DNA from: Bacillota bacterium
Lineage (GTDB): Bacteria > Bacillota > Limnochordia > JAAZLZ01
Length of the DNA stretch: 5,827 nt
Assembly (NCBI GenBank): GCA_012799075.1
Contig: JAAZLZ010000276.1
Coordinates: 1 to 5,827, forward strand
Direction of reading: 5' to 3'
Position numbers and translations under genes: made by a program. Shown here piece after piece: positions 1 to 4,867 of this stretch (its first letter is position 1; each line of letters opens with the position of its first letter). The notes beneath the pieces are model-generated. The model saw only the letters and a program-made list of their open reading frames with translations. It had not been told where the DNA came from and ran no database searches.

Positions 1-378
1 CCGGGCTAGCAGTTCATCCCCTTCTACAACCAAAGGTTTTCCCTTGGCATCGATCCCTGCTACTTTCACCCACGCGGACCTTTCGACGTAAGCGTTCACT
101 CCGGGTATGCTCAGACAACCTTCCACATCGATATCTTGGCCATCACGGTCAATGATTTCAGGGTTGTAAATGACGATGGGGCCTTCGCCCACATCCACCA
201 CAATCAGCCGGATGCCCACACCTATCTGGGGTGCTGCCAAACCCACACCAGAAGCTGCCCGCATCGTCTCTTCCATGTCTTCAGCCAATTTGTTCAAACG
301 TTTGGTGATTTTCTTTACGGGAAGGGCCTTCTTCCGCAGCAGCGGATGCCCTTCAGTGAGGATCTCTAATTGAGCCAT
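1..378 (-). CDS. def: Peptide deformylase, N-terminal 126 residues (cut by left window edge)
   Basis: Peptide deformylase removes the formyl group from the initiator methionine of new proteins in the cytoplasm, using a metal ion. Two of the three family motifs are visible: motif I GVGLAAPQ at residues 44-51 and motif II EGCLS at 86-90, where Cys88 is a metal ligand. Motif III (HExxH), which carries the two His ligands and the catalytic Glu, would lie beyond base 1, so catalytic completeness cannot be judged. The frame is open to the edge. The start at 378 (MAQLEIL) is 9 bases from a GGGAGG Shine-Dalgarno. In-frame ATGs at 387 and 384 and a GTG at 381 are also possible, but the two ATGs are too close to that site. 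The gene lies directly after priA, as in Bacillus, where fmt follows next. Identity is near certain; only the exact start is uncertain. Confidence 0.96.
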   Translation of the reverse strand, partial: MAQLEILTEGHPLLRKKALPVKKITKRLNKLAEDMEETMRAASGVGLAAPQIGVGIRLIVVDVGEGPIVIYNPEIIDRDGQDIDVEGCLSIPGVNAYVERSAWVKVAGIDAKGKPLVVEGDELLAR

Positions 379-387
379 CACCATCAT

Positions 388-393
388 CCTCCC
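388..393 (-). promoter_or_regulatory. def ribosome binding site overlapping the priA stop codon
   Basis: On the minus strand the priA stop and the def ribosome binding site read TAGGGAGG, so the last base of the TAG stop (393) is the first base of GGGAGG. The spacing to the ATG at 378 is 9 bases. A ribosome terminating on priA would cover this site, which suggests translational coupling of def to priA; the coupling is inferred. Confidence 0.75.
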
Positions 394-2606
394 TACAGCA
401 TAAATGAGGGCTCTACATCAATGGACAGATTCACTCCCGTTAAGGTGCCTTGGGCTGCACACTCGCTGAGGAGTTCTTTGATGGACAACGGGCCTTCCGG
501 GGGTACTTTCAACCACAAATGCCATCGATAGCGATCTTGCAGTCGGCTGAGGGGAGCGGGAGCTGGACCGAACATTTCCCAGTCTCGGCGCCGGACCTTT
601 GGCCGCAGCAACCTGGACCAAAGATGGGCCGCGCTTTGCACCTCTGCCTCGTTCTCACCTTGAAACAGCAGGCGAACCAAACGGCAAAAGGGAGGATAAT
701 GAAGGGACTTGCGGAAGGACAGCTCCTGTTGATAGAAAGCTTCGTAATCATGCTCGGCTGCTGTCAAAACCGCATAGTGATGGGGATTGTACGTTTGGAT
801 GACCACTACGCCTCCGTCGGGTCCCCGTCCTGCCCGTCCAGCTGATTGGACAAGCAGTTGAAAGGTGCGTTCACTGCTGCGGTAGTCCGGCAGATTGAGA
901 ACTGTATCCGCGGCCACAACGCCTACCAGGGTTACTCCGGGGAAATCGAACCCTTTGGCCACCATCTGGGTTCCCACCAAAACATCGAGCTGGCGGGCTT
1001 CAAAAGAACGCAAGATCTCGGCATGGGCGCCCTTGCGGCTGGTCACATCAGCATCTAGACGGGCTGCTCGGGCCCGGGGAAACTGTTCCTTGAAGGCTTC
1101 CACCACTCTTTGCGTCCCTGCCCCAAAATGCCGGATCGCTCGGCTGTGGCAGACAGGGCAGACCTGGGGCGGCGGCTGGGTTTTTCCGCAGTAGTGGCAC
1201 CGCAGCTCCCCTTCCGTCTGGTGATAAGTCATGCTCACTGAACAGTCTCCGCACTGCATCACCTCGCCGCATTCGCGGCAAAAGATGAAGGTAGTGTAAC
1301 CTCGCCGGTTAAGGAACAGAATGGCTTGTTCCCCTCGACCCAAGCATCCGGCGAGCTCCCTTTGCAGCCGCCTACTGAAAATCGTCCGATTGCCCCTTTT
1401 CAGCTCCTCCCGCATGTCAACTATCTCAACTTTAGGCAAAGGCAGGTTCTCCACTCTCTTACTAAGGATCAGCAGCTTGGACGAACCTTCCTGACCCCGG
1501 TAGTAACTCTCGATTCCCGGCGTTGCCGAACCTAGAACTACTACCGCATTCTCTAATGCCGCTCTTTTCATGGCCACTGTCCGGGCATGATAGCGGGGAT
1601 GCCTGTCATCCTGCTTGTAACTTGGTTCGTGTTCCTCATCGATGACGATCAGTCCTAAGTTCTGGACCGGCGCAAAAACGGCAGACCTTGCCCCAACGAC
1701 AACCCTAGCTTCCCCACATCGCAAGCGCAGCCATTCATCGTGTCGCTCCCCCAAAGACAGGTTGCTGTGAAGAAGGGCGACCTCATCGCCGAAGCGAGCC
1801 TGGAATTCACCCATGACCTGAGCTGTCAGGGCAATCTCCGGGACCAGCACCAAAGCGCCCAGCCCCGAACGAAGGGCAGAGGCGATGGCCCGCAGGTACA
1901 CCTCTGTCTTGCCGCTGCCGGTCACCCCATGGAGCACGAACACCTGGTTTTGGCCCAGGGCTCCCATAATGGCCGACAAAGCCCGCTGCTGCTCAAGGGT
2001 CAATTCAAAGTCCTGGTGCTTCCTTTTTAGGGCCTGATCCTCGGGCCGCCTGAGGACGGTTAGGCTTTCCTCCTTTAAGATGCCTCTTTTGACCATTGAT
2101 TGGAGGGTTGCCCGCCCAATCCCCTGCTCTTCTAGGGATACGGCCGTTAAGGGTTGATTGGGCTCCTTTCGGAACAGCTCCAGTGCTAATTGCTGTTTTG
2201 GACCTAGCCCCTTCAGAGAGCCGCCTCCAGTCAAGCGAAAAGCTTTCAAGGTCCTCATGCCAACACGGCCCCCAGCCCTCGTTCCTGGCGGCAAAATACA
2301 GCTGATAGCCTCAACCAAAAGACACCCGTAGTAATCCGCCATCCAATGGGCCAGCTCCAACAGGTCCTTTGTTATGAGGGGCTCTTCATCTAGGATCCGG
2401 AGGATATCCTTGATGCCCGCGACATCTTCGGGAGGAGGGGAAAAACCCACCACATATCCGACTACCCGGCGATGGCCAAAGGGGACCATCACTCGATGTC
2501 CCACGTGCAGCGATGGCTGCAGGCTAGGGGGGACGTGGTAGTGAAACTCCCGATCGACGGGAAAGGCTGCAACATCTACTATGATCTCGGCGTGTTCCTT
2601 GTTCAT
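393..2606 (-). CDS. priA: Primosomal protein N', replication restart helicase PriA
   Basis: PriA is a superfamily 2 3'-to-5' DNA helicase that recognises stalled forks and D-loops and starts primosome assembly. Numbering from the ATG at 2606 (737 aa), the N-terminal DNA-binding domain begins AEIIVDV and contains DREFHYHVP. Walker A GVTGSGKT lies at 227-234, the DEEH Walker B box at 323-326, GSATPG at 359-364 and motif VI QSAGRAGRG at 587-595. Four Cys pairs (443/446, 452/455, 470/473, 483/486) supply all eight ligands of the two zinc sites. Length is normal for the family. The frame extends upstream to a TTG at 2633, which would add nine residues. I prefer 2606 because B. subtilis PriA, from memory, starts at the equivalent position (MNFAEVIVDV). 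No Shine-Dalgarno is at normal linear distance from either start; see the hairpin at 2607-2660. The usual upstream neighbour coaBC is absent. Confidence 0.97.
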   Translation of the reverse strand: MNKEHAEIIVDVAAFPVDREFHYHVPPSLQPSLHVGHRVMVPFGHRRVVGYVVGFSPPPEDVAGIKDILRILDEEPLITKDLLELAHWMADYYGCLLVEAISCILPPGTRAGGRVGMRTLKAFRLTGGGSLKGLGPKQQLALELFRKEPNQPLTAVSLEEQGIGRATLQSMVKRGILKEESLTVLRRPEDQALKRKHQDFELTLEQQRALSAIMGALGQNQVFVLHGVTGSGKTEVYLRAIASALRSGLGALVLVPEIALTAQVMGEFQARFGDEVALLHSNLSLGERHDEWLRLRCGEARVVVGARSAVFAPVQNLGLIVIDEEHEPSYKQDDRHPRYHARTVAMKRAALENAVVVLGSATPGIESYYRGQEGSSKLLILSKRVENLPLPKVEIVDMREELKRGNRTIFSRRLQRELAGCLGRGEQAILFLNRRGYTTFIFCRECGEVMQCGDCSVSMTYHQTEGELRCHYCGKTQPPPQVCPVCHSRAIRHFGAGTQRVVEAFKEQFPRARAARLDADVTSRKGAHAEILRSFEARQLDVLVGTQMVAKGFDFPGVTLVGVVAADTVLNLPDYRSSERTFQLLVQSAGRAGRGPDGGVVVIQTYNPHHYAVLTAAEHDYEAFYQQELSFRKSLHYPPFCRLVRLLFQGENEAEVQSAAHLWSRLLRPKVRRRDWEMFGPAPAPLSRLQDRYRWHLWLKVPPEGPLSIKELLSECAAQGTLTGVNLSIDVEPSFML

Positions 2607-2660
2607 GATCGGCGCGGCAAACCCATCCTGCAAAAGACCAGGCCGCGCCCTTGCCTCCTT
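2607..2660 (-). promoter_or_regulatory. Putative hairpin-bridged ribosome binding site of priA
   Basis: A strong Shine-Dalgarno, AAGGAGG, lies at 2660-2654 on the minus strand, 47 bases from the priA ATG at 2606 and 20 bases from the alternative TTG at 2633. Between them, GGCGCGGC (2649-2642) and GCCGCGCC (2618-2611) form a perfect 8-bp all-G/C inverted repeat with a 23-base loop. Folding removes 39 bases, leaving four bases (CAAG) before the stem and four (GATC) after it, an effective spacing of 8. The TTG start would sit in the loop. Hairpin-bridged initiation sites are known from a few bacteriophage T4 genes. The pairing is seen directly in the sequence; its role in initiation is inferred. 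Confidence 0.5.
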
Positions 2661-2696
2661 CTTGGCAGCTGAAATCCGTTATCAGGGCCCAACTGC

Positions 2697-2725
2697 AAAA
2701 ATGCCTGCAGTGTACACTGCAGGCA
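2697..2725 (-). terminator. Probable intrinsic terminator after rpoZ, built on a 24-base perfect palindrome
   Basis: Bases 2702-2725 form a perfect palindrome. On the minus strand it folds as a 10-bp stem TGCCTGCAGT / ACTGCAGGCA with a GTAC loop, followed at once by five Ts (2701-2697). It lies 17 bases after the rpoZ stop. The plus-strand reading has no T-run, so termination is oriented with the genes. It would end the yicC-remA-gmk-rpoZ transcript. The T-run is short and I see no convincing promoter between here and priA, so readthrough into priA is likely. A perfect palindrome could also be an operator for a dimeric regulator. Confidence 0.65.
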
Positions 2726-2742
2726 GCGTTCCGCCATGGCCC

Positions 2743-2952
2743 TTACTTGATCCCCGTCTTGGTGCGTTCGTAGTGGATCTTGTCATTGCCGATTTCATTA
2801 AGGGCAATGGTGACAGGCTTGTCCGAATCCACCTCCACCAGGCTGACGGCCCCCTCAAGAAGCTGACGGGCCCGCTTGGCACAGGCCACCACCAAAGTGT
2901 AGCGGCTGTCGGTTTTCTCCAGCAGCAGCTCCAGCGGCGGTTGGTTCATCAT
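2743..2952 (-). CDS. rpoZ: DNA-directed RNA polymerase omega subunit
   Basis: Omega is a small subunit that wraps the C-terminal tail of beta' and helps RNA polymerase assembly and stability. The 69-aa product has the family pattern: PPLELLLEK near residues 5-13, DSRYTLVVACAKRAR at 15-29 and KPVTIALNEIGNDKI at 45-59. Length is typical for Bacillota omega. The ATG at 2952 directly follows the gmk TGA stop with no intervening base, and a second ATG at 2949 is also possible. An AGGGGG about 10 bases upstream, inside the end of gmk, serves as ribosome binding site, so translation is probably coupled to gmk. The N-terminus lacks the MAR residues that contribute to the (p)ppGpp site of E. coli omega. 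A terminator-like palindrome follows. Confidence 0.95.
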   Translation of the reverse strand: MMNQPPLELLLEKTDSRYTLVVACAKRARQLLEGAVSLVEVDSDKPVTIALNEIGNDKIHYERTKTGIK

Positions 2953-3582
2953 TCAAACATTCCCCCTAGTGACTTGGTCAATGATCCGTTGGCAGTCCAT
3001 CCGGCCAACGCGATGTCTTTCCGCACTTATTATAGCCTTCATTCTCTCCACTGCCAAGTCCAGGTCCTCATTAACGACCACATAATCGTAGTCCGTAAGG
3101 GCTTTTACTTCTAAAAGGGCCTTGTTTAGACGTCTTCGGATGGCTTCCGCCCCTTCGGTGGCCCGCGCCAGCAGCCGCTGATGGAGGACGGCCATGCTCG
3201 GCGGCAAGAGAAAAACCGAAACCACCTGGGGCAGCTGTCTTTTGATCTGGGCGGCCCCCTGAATATCCACATCCATGATAACAGATTTGCCTTCGGCTAG
3301 TCGTTCATCGATAAAACGGCGGGGTGTTCCGTAGTAGTGTCCGCAAAACTCCGTCCATTCCAGGAACTCACCGGCCTCCACACCCTGTCTGAATCTCTCC
3401 GGTGAGAGGAAAAAATAATTACGGCCGTGGATTTCCCCAGGACGGGACGGACGGGTAGTCGCAGATACAGAATAGTCAACCTCGGGCACTCTCTCTAGTA
3501 CTGCGTTGAGAAGGGTGTTCTTGCCTGCCCCCGAGGGACCTGATAGCACAAACAAAATCCCCTTCTTAAGTGCTAATAGCAT
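2953..3582 (-). CDS. gmk: Guanylate kinase
   Basis: Guanylate kinase phosphorylates GMP to GDP with ATP and is essential for making GTP and dGTP; it is cytosolic. The 209-aa length is typical. The P-loop GPSGAGKNT is at residues 15-23, with Asn where many relatives have Gly or Ser after the Lys. The GMP-binding region includes SATTRPSRPGE at 40-50, NYFF at 55-58, FLEWTEF at 73-79 and YYGTP at 83-87, followed by DVDIQGA at 104-110. The lid region contains RLLARATEG at 136-144. The ATG at 3582 overlaps the remA stop in TAATG, and G-rich sequence upstream (AGGGGGAG at 3603-3596, GGGGA at 3590-3586) can serve as ribosome binding site. In Bacillota this enzyme is a known (p)ppGpp target; inhibition cannot be judged from this sequence alone. 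Confidence 0.97.
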   Translation of the reverse strand: MLLALKKGILFVLSGPSGAGKNTLLNAVLERVPEVDYSVSATTRPSRPGEIHGRNYFFLSPERFRQGVEAGEFLEWTEFCGHYYGTPRRFIDERLAEGKSVIMDVDIQGAAQIKRQLPQVVSVFLLPPSMAVLHQRLLARATEGAEAIRRRLNKALLEVKALTDYDYVVVNEDLDLAVERMKAIISAERHRVGRMDCQRIIDQVTRGNV

Positions 3583-3848
3583 TAATCCCCAGCTTCTCCC
3601 CCTGATTCTTTTGCCGCAACCCTGTGAGCTACCGTTTCCGGCTGAACCGCAGACAGGATAATGTGGTCGCTGTCGGTGACGATGACAGCCCTTGTCCGTC
3701 GACCGTAGGTGGCATCAATGAGCATGCCTCGCTCCCGGGCCTCCTGAATAATCCGCTTAATTGGTGCTGATTCCGGGCTGACGATAGAAATGATCCGGTT
3801 GGCAGAGACAATGTTCCCAAAACCTATATTGACCAGTCTGATCTCCAT
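3582..3848 (-). CDS. remA: RemA-like DNA-binding regulator (DUF370)
   Basis: RemA (YlzA) of B. subtilis is a small DNA-binding protein that assembles into higher-order rings and activates biofilm-matrix and osmoprotection genes. The 88-aa product matches the family almost throughout: NIGFGN at residues 7-12, ANRIISIVSP at 16-25, SAPIKR at 27-32, LIDATYGRRTRAVI at 43-56 and ILSAVQPET at 64-72. Arg18, Pro29, Arg50 and Arg51, which I recall as functionally important in the B. subtilis protein, are all present. The ATG at 3848 has a clear GGGAGG ribosome binding site 10 bases upstream, in the 34-base gap after yicC. The stop overlaps the gmk start by one base. The acidic Gly-rich tail (ESGGEAGD) is not part of the conserved core. 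Target genes here cannot be inferred; a matrix role outside Bacillus is uncertain. Confidence 0.94.
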   Translation of the reverse strand: MEIRLVNIGFGNIVSANRIISIVSPESAPIKRIIQEARERGMLIDATYGRRTRAVIVTDSDHIILSAVQPETVAHRVAAKESGGEAGD

Positions 3849-3882
3849 TACTTCTCTTCCTCCCGTAGTTCAAATTTGCCTG

Positions 3883-4764
3883 TCATTCAATGTTTTGCAC
3901 TTGTTCCCGAACTTTCTCCAACAGGCTCTTGACTTCCACCGCTAGAGCTGTGCTGGCAGCATCGTTAGCCTTTGCCCCAAGGGTGTTGATTTCCCGATAC
4001 ATCTCCTGTAAGAGAAAATCTAGTTTTCTTCCCACCGGTCCGCCTTCCTCAAGTTCGCCCCACATCTGGTTCAAATGGCTATTCAGTCGGACGAGTTCCT
4101 CACTGATGTCGCAACGATCAGCAAGAATGGCTGCTTCTGCTGCCAACCGGTCGGGGTCGATGGCAATCCCTTCAGGAACCAGGTCAGCAAGACGTGCAGT
4201 CAGCCGTTCATGGTAAGTCTCCGGCAACAAGGGGGCTCGTACCTCCAACGAGCGAATCAGCCCCTCGGCAGCTTTCAGTTTATGTACGATGTCCGCCCTC
4301 AGCTGTTCCCCCTCGGCTCTACGCATAATCAGGAGCCCGTCGAGGGCCTGCTCAGCAGCCTTCTCCAAAGAGGACCAGACGAGCTCTCGATCCCAAGTCT
4401 CCTCCTCCAAAACTAGTAAATCGGGAAAGGCCAAGAAGTCCTGAACCCGTAATGGTTCCCTTTGGCCCAGCAAATCGCGTAATTGTTCCAAAGCCCCACG
4501 ATAGCCAGCCAGGAGTCCATCATCCAAGGTTACCCTTCGTTTCCCACCACCGAATTCCTCCCTGGATGCAACAACTTCTACCCTGCCCCGGGAAAGATGA
4601 CATCGGATTTTTTGTCTCAAGGGATCCTCAAAGAAAATCAGTTCCCTTGCCAAACGAATCTGGATGTCAAGATACCGATGATTGTAGGATCGGACTTCAA
4701 CTTTCCAATAACCCTGGGCATCAGCGTACTCGCCCTGCCCATAGCCAGTCATGCTGCAAAGCAT
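3883..4764 (-). CDS. yicC: YicC/YloC family endoribonuclease
   Basis: YicC-family proteins are conserved stress-linked endoribonucleases; the E. coli member acts in RNA decay, including that of the small RNA RyhB. The 293-aa product shows the whole family architecture. The N-terminal domain has SMTGYG at residues 4-9, VRSYNHRYL at 24-32 and SRGRVEV at 58-64. The middle has MRRAEG at 147-152. The C-terminal DUF1732 region has DRCDISEELVRLNSH at 216-230, GRKLDFLLQEM at 245-255, and ends REQVQNIE, nearly as in E. coli. One oddity is Tyr256, where relatives have Asn in the (N)RExNT motif. The ATG at 4764 has AGGGGG 8 bases upstream and gives the family N-terminus (M-x-x-SMT). It is the first gene behind the promoter at 4797-4825 and probably heads the yicC-remA-gmk-rpoZ transcript. 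Confidence 0.95.
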   Translation of the reverse strand: MLCSMTGYGQGEYADAQGYWKVEVRSYNHRYLDIQIRLARELIFFEDPLRQKIRCHLSRGRVEVVASREEFGGGKRRVTLDDGLLAGYRGALEQLRDLLGQREPLRVQDFLAFPDLLVLEEETWDRELVWSSLEKAAEQALDGLLIMRRAEGEQLRADIVHKLKAAEGLIRSLEVRAPLLPETYHERLTARLADLVPEGIAIDPDRLAAEAAILADRCDISEELVRLNSHLNQMWGELEEGGPVGRKLDFLLQEMYREINTLGAKANDAASTALAVEVKSLLEKVREQVQNIE

Positions 4765-4796
4765 ACTCCAAGCCCCCTGGTCTTGGATTTAAGCCC

Positions 4797-4825
4797 ATTG
4801 TACTACAAACCCGCCGGAAAGTAAA
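4797..4825 (-). promoter_or_regulatory. Probable sigma-A promoter of the yicC-remA-gmk-rpoZ operon
   Basis: On the minus strand, TTTACT (4825-4820) matches TTGACA at four of six positions and TACAAT (4802-4797) matches TATAAT at five of six, with an optimal 17-base spacer. Transcription would start near 4790, giving a leader of about 26 bases that contains the yicC ribosome binding site. It lies in the 103-base gap at 4765-4867 after the ATPase stop. I see no convincing terminator for the ATPase in that gap, so readthrough from upstream may also feed the operon. No riboswitch-sized leader is present. Confidence 0.65.
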
Positions 4826-4867
4826 CTGAAAAGCCCTTAGTTGCCGGATTTCACCCCTGGACCCGGG

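Noticed and set aside
136..373. Short plus-strand frames opposite def
   Set aside because: The minus strand carries intact peptide deformylase motifs, so these are shadows.
2606..2633. TTG at 2633 as the priA start
   Set aside because: It adds nine residues not expected from the family N-terminus and has no Shine-Dalgarno at normal spacing. It remains possible but second best.
2679..2684. TGATAA as a -10 box for a separate priA promoter
   Set aside because: No acceptable -35 hexamer lies 16-18 bases upstream; the sequence there is part of the palindrome.
2581..3114. 177-residue plus-strand open frame
   Set aside because: It lies antisense across priA, the intergenic palindrome, rpoZ and gmk, resembles no family I know, and is explained as a shadow of well-supported genes.
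4452..4829. Two overlapping plus-strand open frames (about 113-125 residues) opposite yicC
   Set aside because: Both are antisense to the conserved N-terminal half of yicC and run through its promoter region; neither has a plausible product.
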